Positions 1-13,500 of a stretch of 64,000 nt of DNA are shown one piece after another. The position numbers and the translations under genes are program-made. Position 1 is the first letter of the stretch. Each line of letters begins with the position of its first letter. The stretch is from Eopsaltria australis (lineage: Eukaryota > Chordata > Aves > Passeriformes > Petroicidae). The notes under the pieces are model-generated. The model saw only the letters and a program-made list of their open reading frames with translations. It made no database searches and was not told the DNA's origin. The stretch spans positions 62,001-126,000 of the forward strand of contig JAVTVJ010000464.1 of assembly GCA_034509425.1 (NCBI GenBank). The letters run 5' to 3'.

Positions 1-1419
1 TGGTCCTTTCATTTCTCATTTTTTGGGAGGTGTTATTAACAGCAGCCTCAGCTCAGCCAGCCCACACCTCAGCCTTTTAATGCCTTCTGGATTCAAGCAC
101 AGCCCAAGTGCCCAGCTGCCCTTGCCCTGCTGCAGACACCAAGGACCTGCCCACAGAGAAATTCCAACCTCCATCCCCAAGCAGCTCCAGCCTGAGCATC
201 CCAAGGGGCTCCTGTGGAGCGTTGGCTGCACTTGTGAAGCTTTGCAGTGTCTCTCCCACCCCTGGGGAATTCTGGTATCTGTGCTGGCCCAGCTATCCCA
301 ATACAGCCATGGGGGGGATGAGCCAAAGCAAACACAGAGCATCACGTTCCCTGAGAACTCTGCCTTGCACCAGGGCTTGGGCCTCTTCCCTCACCTGAGG
401 GCTGTGCCATGCCCAGCCCTGACCACGGGAAACAGGAATTCAGGCTCAGCTCTGCACAAGCCCTGGCACACAGCGTGGGCAGCACAGCTCTCAGCAGTGG
501 GAGCCAGCCAAGCATCACACAGCAGCACACAGAGCCTCCTGAGAAGCCCCACCAGCAAGTTAAGGACAAGCTTTTGGCATTTTCTGTATTAAAACTTTCC
601 CATTGATCTTTTTTTTTCCCCCTATGTCTGAGACAGTGTAAATATTTGGACACCTGTTCTCTTTTTCCTCCCCTCTCCCCACATTTGCATTTTAAAGTCA
701 AAACAACAATTAAAGACTTTTCTAAATATTACAAATTCTGTATGGTCCCTGGAGGAAGCAAGACTCTGGCTTTGTTACTGTCACTTGTGAGAGTGTGGAG
801 AGGGAAAAAGGTCTCCAGAAGAGCAGCAGAGAAGTGCTGCAATCGCTTTAGGTTGTGCACACTAAGGAGTTGCATGTGTCCAGCAAAGATTTACCAGAAA
901 AACATGTTATTCTCAGTTACAGATTAACACCTTGTTGTAAAATTAAGCCCTGTTGTGAAGTAATCTGTTCCAAACCCGGGTTTTTGCCCCAAGAAGAAAT
1001 CCTGTCCCTTTTATGGGGAACTAAGATTTTACCACGGTCTTCAAAGCTGGATCCTGCTTTTCCTTCTGTCACTAAAAATCTGTCATTTACTCACCACATA
1101 CTGTCAGGCAGTAAAACAACCTTTAAAAATTGTACATTTAACTGAATGAATATAATGCATACTCTGCACGTGTATTTCAGTTGGATAAAGTATATATAAC
1201 TATGAGATATCATTAAAACCTTCCTATTGTATATCAGCTTTTTAAAAATAGATGACTTGTTATGGGATGGGCAGGCTAGGGTTGGTTATAAGTTCCCCCA
1301 CGTTCCAGGAGATGATCCTGGGTGATATCAGCAGATTTAGGATGAGAATCATGAAGAACACTTATTTTACAATGCTAATACAACCAGACTACAAATACAT
1401 ATAGTGAATATCAACATAC
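1..1419 (-). other. SLC13A3: SLC13A3 intron 6 (partial)
   Basis: This is intronic sequence 3' of exon 6. I looked for the expected next exon (the segment starting GWRK in human) and did not find it, so it lies outside the window. I see no repeat or conserved coding signal here. Confidence 0.7.
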
Positions 1420-1545
1420 CTCAGGTTAATTCCTCCATACAGGATGGAGATCCATAGCCATCCCATGAGAAGAAAAATCAGCATTAAAGGAAATGCAAAC
1501 ATAAACCAAGAACCAAAGTTCACCACATCACATTCTGGAAAATAA
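1420..1545 (-). CDS. SLC13A3: SLC13A3 coding exon 6 (last exon inside window)
   Basis: The exon is 126 nt, from acceptor gtttgcttag|TTATTTTCC to donor AACCTGAG|gtatgt. It encodes S(split)[14 protein letters not shown], then [20 protein letters not shown] and LYGGINL plus two bases of an Arg codon. Human reads [15 protein letters not shown] here. A second AG 11 bases inside the exon (ttttccag|AATG) would break the reading frame, so the upstream AG is used. The next exon is left of the window. Confidence 0.93.
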
Positions 1546-4500
1546 CTAAGCAAACGGGAAAAATCAAGTTAATGCAAGATGGGAAAGCAACCCTTCCATC
1601 CATGGGTAAACAAGCATCTGAAATCAGCAGTGAAATACCCCACAAACCTGCCCCAGTGCATTTAAACCCTATCCCTGTGCGTGCCTTAGGAGTTATCTGG
1701 ACTTAAGGAAATGTGAGGAGCGTTGTGTTGGGGCAGCTCCCAGGACATCCTGCCACCCCCATCTCACCCAACCCAGCCCAGCTGTGCAAGCCTGCAAGGA
1801 AAAACCTGGAAATCTCTCTCCAGATGGCCAATGCCTCATACAAAGGCACTCCTGAACAGCCAGGATCCAATCCTGCTGCAGGAACTGCTGGAGAGTCTGG
1901 CCTTGAACCTCTCAGGGATGCTGCAGTGCCCAGGACAGGCTGTATGGAATTCTTGTAGAGGTCAACAAAGGTAAGAAATACCTGGGCTGGCACAAATCTC
2001 TGCTCCTATGCACAGAGGAGGAATCTTTTACGACTAAGAAAACAGGCCAGAAGTAGTGGGTTCATTATTTTTCTTTCTGCCATACAGCAGTAGCTGTAAT
2101 TGCTCACAAAGCACTACACAGTCTGCTTCATCAAAACAGCTACCAGGTTAATTGTAGGTGTGGAGTCAAGTCCCATTAAATTCAGTGGGATTAAAAGCAT
2201 CAGTGAGCTGAGGCACACATGCTCCAGTTTGGCTGAGAGCCTGCCTGGCTATGCTGGAAACCTGCTTATTAAATCTAAGGCTGGTGCACTCCCTGCTTTA
2301 ATTTCCCAAAACGTTCTGGAAGGGCATGAATTTTCCAAACCAGCACTGAGCACAGAGAGGAATTTCCCACAGGGATGAAGAACGTGTCTCTGTCTTGCAG
2401 GATTCCCAAGGCTCCCCAGGACAGCCTCCCATACCTCTTCAGCTGTCCCAGAAGGATGAGGTTGGGAGCAGTTCCTGTCAGCGTTGCTGTACCTCCAATG
2501 CTGGCTGCATATGGGATTGAGATGAGGAACCCTTTCCATATGTTTGTTTTGTATTCCTCCTCCTTCCTTAAGTCTGAGAGAGCATCACTGGAAAGCTCCT
2601 TTTCCTCCGCCAGATCTTTGCTTTAAAACAGTCCAAAAGAGAATCCGGTGAAAGCCCTGGTTTAAATACAGTGCAACCACTTCAGAGCCTTGACACAAGG
2701 AAGATTCCCAGTTTTTACAGATCCAAGCTACCAGTGTGCTCAAGGACACCTCAGCAGCTCAGTGCTGCAGAGGGGTCTGCTTGGTGAAGTGCCACATGGG
2801 ACTGTCACCCTTGCAGAGGACAGAGCACCCTCAGACCCAGCCACAGGAACTGAGGGGGCCTGTGCCTCGCCCAGCCCCTCAGCAGCTTGTAACCCTGAGC
2901 ATAAAGTTCACAGAAAAAGGAAAAAGGACTAAAATTTCATAGATTTGAGGAAAGAAACATCTGTTCCTGTATTCCTGAAAAGATGCTTCCTCCCCATCCT
3001 TGTTATCAAAGCAGGACCATCGCCATGTGTAAATCCTGGGGTTTTACACCATCAGCTTCACACATTTGATGCTCCTGAGAAAACCAAGGCACAAATCCCC
3101 AGCAGGAGACACCTCTGGCTATGATTTCAGAGTGGCTGAAAAAAAACCTCTGTAATGATTTGGACATGCAGAGGGATGCTGGACACACAGAGGAGGGCTT
3201 TTATCATCAGGCTGCTAGTGACTGGGATGTTTGGTATAATCAAAACATCGCAATGATTGAATTTGAAATTCCTAACACTTTCTCCAGCTCAGGGGAAAAT
3301 TCTCTCTCAACTCTCTAATACAAACTTTATAGTTAACTTACTCCTCAGTACTTGCCAGAAACTGCATCTCAGTTGGTACAGTGTAAAGTTTATTCTGCTG
3401 TAAAGATGCTGAAAAAGAAAGATGAGGACTTTAAAACAGTTCAAAGCATCTAGAAAATCCTCCTTGAATTAAACAGAGGGACAGAGGAAACAACTACCAT
3501 TTTAGAGGAGGGGCTGTGCAAATGAAGGGTGAGCTCACACCAAGGGGATGGGGTCAGGAGCACCTTGCAGGGATGAAGGAGCCCACCTCCTCCTCCTCCT
3601 CCTCCTCCTCCTCCTGCCACTGCTCCAGCTCCACCACAGCACCCAGCTTCTCCTCCAGCACCCAGCACTTGGTCCCTTCACTGCTTTTGTCACAGGCTGG
3701 GCTTTGGGATCTTCCAACACAGCCAAGAGTTCCAGGGCATCCCTTACCAAGTCATGGGTTTGGGGTGGGCTTTCTGGGGGAGGATTAACCATAAGTCATT
3801 CTTAGGGAGAAACACTGTGGGGCCTTGTATGTGTAAGGCACAGCAAGAGCACTTCTGTCACTGAGCTTCATTCCCATGGGGTGAGAATTTTACACCCTGC
3901 AGACATTTAGTGCAGTCACCACAAGGCTGTAATTCCTTCTTTCAAGACAAGAGTGAGACACTTTTGGGGATCAGGTTTTGTACCAGGTCCTCCAAAAGCC
4001 ACCTCGACACCAAGGACCATTCCAAGCCCATCATCCTCTCCATAAATGACAAACCCTGCAGGCTGAGCAGCAACTGGGAGCTGCACACTGCTTGACCACA
4101 CCAACCCATGGGAGCACTCAGAAATCAAAAAATGGAAATGCAATTCAATCACTCTCTGTTACCAGACCTGACATCAAGGCTCGTGGCATTTGTGGTCATG
4201 GTTTGACCTCCTGAGGTTGGGAGATGTACTATCAAACCCCATTTCCCATGTTCCTTGCAGGACTGGAGCACTTGTTTGATGCACCTTCCCCACCTCTGCT
4301 GGCTCTGCTGCCTTTCCTTGTGCTCCCTGTGTCGTTTTGGATCCAGGTTTGTGTGCCTGCACTTCCCTTGGCCCTGCAGGCTGCTACACACAGAGCCCAG
4401 CTCCTGGCACTGCCACCCAAGCAGTCCCCAAATTTCCTTGCACCCTTTCTTTGCCCAAAACCCCATCCCCTTCCACCCAGTGTGACCCAGAGATGCAAAG

Positions 4501-7500
4501 CATGGAGAGAAGGCAGTGGTCAAAGTCTCTGGGCTCACTCACGAGTGTGCCAAAGGCACCACACTCATTCCAGCTCACTGAACCAGGGATTTCTGCACTG
4601 TCATGTTTTACACATCGCTAATTTACTGAATCCCAGTTAATTGGCTCGGGCACACACATGCTGAGCTTTCATCCCAACCCTGCCATGATGAAGGGATATA
4701 ATTAGAAGGATGAACATTAACCCTTGGTTGACTGTTGATCCCTCCATGGATTCAGCCCAAGGGCTCTTAGTGCTGTCCCACTGAAGCCCAGTCCTGGCTC
4801 TGCAAAGACATTTCATTCTGCCTCAACTTTTTTCCATTTTTTTCCCCTTCTAAGCTCAGACTACCATCCCCATCTGGGCAGGACCATCTGTGAGTTATCT
4901 TTCGAGGGATTGCAAAGGTAACCATGCAAAGGAAAGCCAGGCACACTGCAGAGCTTTTCCTATGGAACTTGTAAAAAAAGGAATTGAAAATTATTACAGG
5001 TCCATAAGTCACAAAAAGGCCAAAGATAACAGAGTTTGGACCCAGCTGTACACTCCTCTCACAGGGCAGCATGAGGATTCTGTGGCCATTTCACCAAAAT
5101 ACCTCATATACCTTAGAGGCAGAAATGCTTTTCTTAGATAATTTTTGTTTTAATGACACTTTTACTGTTTCAAAAAGATTGAGAAGACCTGAAAAGGAGT
5201 ATTTCCACCCACTGAGGGATGCAGGCAGCAGTGCTATGGCCACATCCTGCCAGCACAGCCTGGGGTTAGGCAGCCAAACCAGGCAGCAGTGTCCAAAAAT
5301 GCACATTTTCCACACTTCAGAGACATTATTTCCAGGTGTGTGACTCAGTTACACCTGAAGCACTGACTGCAGTTTATCTTGAATTTGCAGAATATTCTCT
5401 ATGAAGGAAAAAAAGAATGGAAATACTTTCTTGTCATTTTTACCTGGAGATATTTAAGGTGCTCAGAGAAATGAAATATTGCCAGTGATGGGTTAGTGGG
5501 CAGAAGCAGGAGAGAGGTCAGGCCAGCAGCTTCCAGCTTGTCACACACCTATTGCTGGAGATCTCAGACAGAATTGCAGGGCCCACCTCCAAAAGGAAAA
5601 TTCTAGAAGCTGAAAAATGTCTGTTGGTGTTAAATTTATAACCCTGCTTTGATCCACCAGAACCAGCTGGGACTTCAGCCACCCACCCTCACTGCCTGCT
5701 CTCTTGCATCAGAAGCCAAGGGTGTCAAAATGAACAAATTATTACACCCAGTTTCAGCTGTCAGTGACACAAGAATGTAAATATTGGATCTATAACATGC
5801 TGCCCACATAAGTGATTGAAAGCTTGAGATTCTCTCATCAGAAGAAAAGTGTCACCAGCTGATCAGAGATCACTTAAATTCTGGCACTGTGTGTGTAAGC
5901 AAAGCCCTACACAAAACCGGCTTCATACAATTGTTGAGATTTTTTTTTCTGTAAATCAAATGCTTTGAAATTTCACATGTTCTTTATTATATTTTAAATT
6001 ATTATTTTTAACCACCCAAATGTTTTTTAGTCTCATGGACTCTACCACAGTGCTAAAACCAAGTCAATTTGCAAACTGATCTTATCACCTGCCATTGTAC
6101 GAGTTTTCTTTCACATACAGCCCCCTTCACAAACAAATCTGTCTTTTTTTGGAGCACAGATCACAATTAAATAGTTTATAAACATTTAGCAAACTATGAA
6201 ATGAGTATACCTTTTCCTCATCTGCACATCTCCACTCCTAAGTGTCACATCAGATTTGTCACTTTTGACTGACTTCAGGTTTAGGGCTTCCTTCAAGGAA
6301 CTCAGCTTTGCTCATCCATTCAGAAAGATTACAGAAAAGGATGAGTCTACCTTGGGACACTAAAGTTCAAATAAAAAGTCTACATGAAAAAATACGCATT
6401 TTGATGTACAAAACATTGTACATTTTACAGGTGATTCCTCCTTCACTTTTAAAAACCTTTATCTCAAAAAAAAAGCCCCCAAGACACCATCACACATCAC
6501 ATGGTATTTGCAAAGCATCACTTTATTCATTCTTCTACCTGCATGCCACTCCCTTGCCTTTTCTGGTTTCTCTCATCACTGTTGTGAGTCAAGGATGTTC
6601 ATTCTGTGCTTGACAGTGTCTAGGACAAGGGGGAGAATCTTCCTTCTATGTGTTCCCAAACTCTACTGTATTTACAGCCTCAACTGCACAGTCAGCTTCA
6701 GAGGCTGGGGCCAAGGTTAAAAGCAATCTGACAAAACACAGAACAGGAAATTATAGCAAGGAAATCAGTGGGGTTGATTTTAATAGGTGTGAACAGTCAA
6801 AAAATCATAAAGCAAATGTGATAAAGCAACCTGAGTGCAACTATGTCATGAACGCTAAAGATTAATGATGAATGATTAATTTTATCTTTATTAGAGTGTG
6901 CACATGTTTGAGTCTTCTTCTGGGGACTCCTTTATCTGCCTTAAGACTCAGTGGGAACCAAAAAGCCATTGCTTTTAAATCACAGAGGCTGATGAATTAC
7001 TAATTAGTGCAAGAAGAAGCAAAAGAAGAAGAAGAAGAAGCTGTGACTCCTGCTCCAGCTATCAGCAATAGCAGCAAAGGGGATGTCAGGATGTCATTTC
7101 TGGTTTGCTGTTTCTCATCTCTGCCAGAAGCCCAAAGTTCTGGTAAATGCCTGGTGAAGAGAAGGCTGCAGGAAGGCCTTACCTGGTCACACACCCCTGA
7201 CCTATCCTCAGCCTGCTCAGGAACAACACCAGACAGCAGCATCGGGATGGAAAAGATCACAAAGCATTTAACAGACATGTATTTAACCTGCCAGCCTTGC
7301 CTTGAGTCCTTGCATTCTCCCCCAGCTCAGACTCCAGTTGCATGGGTGAACAAGGAAAATGAGGAGAACACACGAGAGCTCTGTGTGCCACAGGGAGGGA
7401 CCCAGGGAGGGACCCAGGGAGGGACCCACCCTGCCCCATCACAGCACCCATCACCTGCCCTCTCTGCAGCCCTCCCTGGCTCCAGCCATCCCCACAGCAA

Positions 7501-10500
7501 TGCATCCCAACAAATCCCATCACCACCATGCCACGGAGCTGGGCTTTGGCCTGTGCCAGCAGAAGGTTTATGGAGCAGCTTGGCTGGGCATCACTTCTTG
7601 GTTTTCCAGGCCACTCATAAGCAGTGCCTCCTGCATGAGGAAGGAGCAGGATAAAAGGGAGTTTTCTGCCAGTATTCATCCACCATGGGAATAAAGTGTG
7701 CAGTAAAGTGGGACCAGCCCTGAGACTGAGCTGCAAGCTCAGGAACTTGGTATTTGTGCCAGTGAAGTCAATAAAATGGGGCAGATTTGAGAGCAGCAGG
7801 GCAGACCTCAGCTGGCTTACACTACTGCCCTGCCTCAATTACCTTGGTTTTCTTCATTTTCCCTGCTCATATCCTTAGATGTGTCTTTCTCCCCAAAGAG
7901 GCTTTTTAAAATTGCATTTGCAATTGGAAGCATCATAGCAGTGGAGGCAGTGTTACTTAACCACATGGACAGGAAAGACGTTGTCAACATCATCCCTAAG
8001 ATTAGTCTGAAAGAGAGAAAAAAGGAAAAGCTGAGTTTCTGCAGTTTGGCACGTTCTCTGACGCATGAGGAGGAAAAGCTCACACGCAGAGAAAACAAAA
8101 CCAGTACCAAAAAGGATTTCTATGACCCTCCTGAAACTGGCTGGAGCACAAGTATGGGGCTGAACTGAACGATTCTCCCTGTGCTCCACTGAGCCAGGGG
8201 CAAAGGCAAACAGCTGAACAAACACAATAAGCTGGAGAAAAGGGGTGTGGACAGCCCCCACTGCAGGAGCAGCACAGCACAGCCACTTCCCAGGCACCTG
8301 CAGCTCACATCCCCCACGGAGATCCCCCTGCTCCCACAGTCACCTGGCTGGCTGGACTCCCACCAGCATCAGGACCCGGAGCGCAATCCTGCGGTGCAAA
8401 TTCCACTCCTCGATGGCCGAGGCCATGATCAAACCACTGAGGAAGAGGAAATTGGTGTCTAAAAAGTATTGTGGGCAAACTTTGTTAGATGGGAGGATCC
8501 CCAGGAAGGGAAAGAGGACGATGGGCAGCAGAGCTGTCACAGCCAGGGGCAGCGCCTCCGTGCACCAGTACAGGGCCATCAGCAGGATCACGTAGAGACA
8601 TCTTCCTTCCTGCAAAAGGAGGAGAGGGAAAGTGAGACCTGTGGCATTGCAGAGACATCTTGTCACTTGGAGACACTTAGAGAAGCAAAATGCTCCAGGT
8701 ATTCCCTTAAGGACACAGATTTCTCCCAAATTATTTCCATGAAGTACAACATCCTGCCCCCTACATTGTGCAAGAGGTTCAGGATTGATCTGAGACCACA
8801 AAATCCAAAATCCTCCTTGAATGCCTGAGCTTCCCACGTGCTGCAGGCTCACAGGCATCAACCAAGGAACCACTGGAGAGCAGGAACTGTCCCACAACGT
8901 TGAATTAGGGCTGGCTTTGCTGCTAACACCCTCAGGTGTCTGACCCATTTAATGTTCGTGTTTTCCTTCCAGCTTCCACAGACCATGCTCTGCACGGCCA
9001 TGGAATAACATCCTTGGGAGATGCACATTCCACACATTTGTGATAGGCAGCACGCAGGAAAGTTTATTTTCTCGAATCAGAGTCTCCCAAGAGGTTTGTG
9101 AGAACCCATTCCATGGCAACCCACCCCAGTCCCTACGGAGATCAGTAAATCAAGCACCCTGGTGTCACAGCACTTCCTGGGGCAGGCATTGCCCGGCCTC
9201 ACCCCAGCCTTGGCCAAGGCTGGCACAAACCCAGTGCCCCCACACCACAGCGTGAATTCATCCATCCGTCCACCCAGGAGGCACAAACGAGACCAAAGCC
9301 ATTTGTCACGACAGCCACGGCCAAAATAATGAGCAATGGAAGGAAGTCAGGAGAGCCCAGGATGGGAGAGCCCCGGTGGAGCCCAGAGCAGAGCTGGGCT
9401 CGGGCACAGCAGGGCTGAACAGGGATATTGTCAGTGAGCACGGGGCAGAGTGCCCACAGCACTATAAATAACTGCTGAGAATCACTTGGAAGCCACAGAA
9501 CTATTTATTTTATCACTTTTCCAGCTTGTTCAGCAGGTTGAATTGCTACTCAAAGACTCCTCTGTCCCTCCACTGGGACCTTCCTCCCCTGGACGAGTCT
9601 GGGCTTCTGAGAGGGAGATGATGGCTCTGCTCCCTGCCAAGGCTGGGCACAGCATGGGCTGGGGACTGTGGGGAGCTCCATTTTTGGGATAATGTGGTCT
9701 CAGCCAGGCACCAGAGCAGGTACAGCACAGCCACCACCTGCCTGTTCACCTATGAACAATTTGCTGCAGGCCTGGGCTGAATGAGGTCAAAACCAATATG
9801 GATTTGTTGCTCACTACATCTGCAGGTGAGAGCTTGAAAGGTGGACAAAATGATAGAATTACTGATCATCTTTCAGCAGCCAGGCTTTGCATTCACAAGG
9901 GGTCCTGCTAGCAAGGCCCCAGCACTTCAGTGTACGTGGAAACATGAACACAGCAGAACTGAGTGTAACTGATTCTTTTTTTCACACATTAATTGTAGAA
10001 GTGTCAATGCCTCCTATGAAGTGCCCAAGATCTGGATTTAAAGATCACTTTCAGACCTAATTTTAGATGCCAGTAAAATGACATGTGAGAGTGTGTGAAG
10101 TAAAACCCCCAGGCTCAGCTCAGCCCTGGCAGCTCTCGAGGGCTCCCCGCGCTTCATTTCCCCCAGAGCAGCAGAACCAGAGCAGCAAACCTGGCAGTGC
10201 TCAACCTTACAAAAACAAAGAATCATGTTTTAAAGTGTTTGCCACTAGATTAGTGGTTTAATTCCTGTGCCAACTGATAATTCCTCTTTACTATGGTTCT
10301 TTTTATACGCCAAAGAAATAGCTTTGCTCTCATTAAGCTCTTTTCCATTTGATTTCCAAAGGCCATATGAATAATTTTTTTCTCCCACTAGCAAAATATT
10401 CTTCAGTTTCCTGCAAGGAAAGTTGCACCAAAGTCAACTTCAAAATAAAGACATTTTGGGTCTTACAGGAGTAGAGCAACTGAAAATATTTAACAACGAT

Positions 10501-13500
10501 ACAAGAGCATATCAGTGAAGGCTTTAATTGACTTTATGAAACAGATGATGTACAATTTAGAAAACTAATTACAAGTAATGGATATTTATTCTCCGGTGTA
10601 CGGAAAATGTTCTGGAAAACACTGCAATGACATACAGCATCAATCTAATAACTCCTGTGCACTGCAAGATCAAAAGCCACAGGGTAAAACTGAAACAGGG
10701 CAGAAAGATCTGCAATGTGAAAGTCTTCCCTGAATTTTTGAAACCTATTGCAAAATCAGCAAACCACTTGAAGAAAGCTGTAGGGCTGATTATCCAATTT
10801 ATTCTACTCTAAAAGAGGACAAATTGCAGCTATATTGAAAAGGTTTTTGAGATAAGGCCATCATTGAACAAAAAAGAAACAAGACCAATCTAGAATAACT
10901 TCAATTTCAACCAAGCATTCCCCAGGATGAAAAAAAAAGTCATCAATAAAATTGAACCAAACTCTATATGAAATGGAAAGCTTTTAATTTCAAGATATTT
11001 TACAAATGCTAATTAATTGATATCACCAGCGCCTGGTATGTTTGGTTGGTACACAAACAATAACTGCTAACAAGTATCAGGAGGATGGTCCTTTAGGGAT
11101 TTGGCCAAGGGTGCCCCAGGACAGGCTGAGCTGAGCCCACTGCCCTGTGTGGCACCATCACCTCCACGGGACCTTTATCCTTCCATCCCTTGGCTGCATC
11201 CTTGCCAAGGCTCCTTCTACTTCTCGGATCTCCCTGCAGCTTTGTACTTCTATTTTTCAACAGAATTCTACCAAAGTTCATGGGGAAAAATGGTGGTGGC
11301 ACATATGAACTTTAAAATGGATCTTGTGATCGGGTTAATTTTATAACCATTTAATGATTTCCAGGGAAGCACTTGTGGCTCTGGAGTGCAGCAGCTCCTC
11401 TTCCTGTTGCTCAAGAGCCTTGGGATCGACCTCTGCCCCTCCAGACACAGATCCTGTCTTTGCTACACTCAGAGCACCGGGGATTTTCCACCCTGGGGGA
11501 CCTGCTGAGCCATGGCAGAGGAAGCCAAGCCACGAGGTTGTCTCCTGTGGGCAGCAGACCTGGCGGTGTTCGGGAAGGGCAGATGAGGTGCCCTGGGGAA
11601 AGGAGGCTCTGGCAGGGAATGTGGGTCAGGTAAGGAGAGCTGGCTCACCCGGGCATGGCACTGAGACACAGGCACAGCCACCAGTGCCCACTGCCAGCCT
11701 GAAAGGGACACCAGGATCTTCAGCTGGACCTTGTTCCCCATCAGACCCAGTGCCCACAGCTGCCCCACCTGGCAGAGTCAGCGCTCAAAGCAGCCCTGCC
11801 TTGGCACTGCCAAACTTTGGGTTTTCTCCATCAACTCCTGAATGCTGCAGAGTCATCACAGCCCACACAGGCTCCCCCACCATCAGGTAAAAGAGTGGCA
11901 GACAGGGCTCCTACAGGACCTTGATACCAATACCAAGAGGATTTTGGCTGAATCGGAGCTTTTCAAGCCCTTTTATCCCTCTGCTATCACAAAGAAACCT
12001 CCTACTTGTGATATACAGAACCACTTGGAGCCAAAAAAAAGCACTGAGTGTTCTCATGTCACAGGTGTAACTGTGCTACCAGCCCCACTGTGCTCACTGC
12101 CTGCTCTCCAGCAGGATGGAGATGAGAATCTGATTTCTACTAACCCAGCTCCTGCAAGCATTATGTAATCTGGACATAACCCAAGCCCTGTTTACCAGCC
12201 TTCCTGCCAGTGGAGTCGTTTTGCTCCCGCTGGCTATTTGCAGAGTGGCTAGAAAGGGGCCAGTAACACAGGGCCACAAAGCTGCAAGAGCTTCAGGGAA
12301 TCTATTTTTCCTCTGCTAAAATGACATAAAGCTTATTCAACACTTTTATTTAAACTTCTTGAGGTATTGTGTAGTTGGCAAAAAAAAAAAAAAAAAAGAA
12401 TAATTTTCTCTATTTTAAAATGAAACAGCTGAAGGTCAGATAAAGTGGGCAAATTGAGTGTGTGGCAAAAAGTCACCAACTCAACAAACAGCAGCCTGGT
12501 ACACTCTTCACTCCTCTTGTCAACTTTCACAAGTCCCACACACACAAATATCACATGAACCACCTTGGCTGTGGGAAGCCAGCCCTGTAGCTGTATTGAG
12601 ATAAATACATATTATGATCTCCCACCTTTTGGTGTTTTCTAAATATTTCCCAAAGGAGGCTACAGATCAGCCTAGCATGTTGTCAGCACTCCTGGTGATG
12701 TCCATCTGTAGTGGGACTGGTGGAAATACACCCAGTTTATTGGTACACAACAAACTCTTCAGGCAGCTCTTGCAAAATTATTGTATGGAAGTTGCTTAAA
12801 TGTATAGATTTTAAAGTAGCCAGTGTTGTATGTATGGAATTTTAAATTTCCCTTTAATTACTGTCACAGTGAAAATATTTATTATCAATCAGCTTCTTAT
12901 GCTGTAGACTTGCACTATTAGTACTTTGCTCAGTATAGAACAAAAATGCTGCACTGAATGTGGCCTTTTCTGCATTGTCCATTTGGCAACAGATTACAAC
13001 ATTTGTGTTCATCACCCTCAATACCCTGCCCAGGGATTCCTTCCTCAATTCCTCCTCATCTCTTGTCATAGATCCACAGACACAGGTAGTTTAAAAATGA
13101 CCTTTACAAACATTGAGTCAACCACTGCAGGCAGAGGCACGAACCAGGCAGACATGTTTTATATGCAGTTATATTTTCCAGTTAATATTGACTCTTGTCC
13201 ACTTCCCTTTCCCCCAACCCAAGTACTGCTGCTTTCACATCCTCCCAGTGCCAGCCTGCTCTTTGCCAGGCTCGCCCTCTCTCTGGACTGAGGCTCACAG
13301 AGGATGTTGCAAAATGCAGTCACTGTACTTCCAGTTATCCCCTCCTTCCCCACTGAAGTTCTTCCTCTCATCTTTTAACTGTCCATTGCTTCCAGTTTTG
13401 TGAAACTGCCCTTCCCAAATCACCAAGCACAAACATCACAGAGATGGACTCGGTGTGTGAAATGTAAAATCAGGCTACAATCACTGATTTCTCCTGCCAG

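Larger units (their letters stand above)
3409..7842 (-). other. SLC13A3: SLC13A3 intron 3
   Basis: This 4.4-kb intron holds no exon I can support. It contains a perfect (CCT)10 run at 3586-3615, a short GAA-rich run near 7011-7040, and a threefold 12-bp repeat at about 7391-7428. The rest is unique-looking, mildly AT-rich DNA, with an AT-rich stretch near 5930-6200. Confidence 0.8.

Noticed and set aside
9546..9749. Minus-strand frame beginning [14 protein letters not shown], like a signal peptide.
   Set aside because: It is only 67 codons, has no further homology and sits inside SLC13A3 intron 1.
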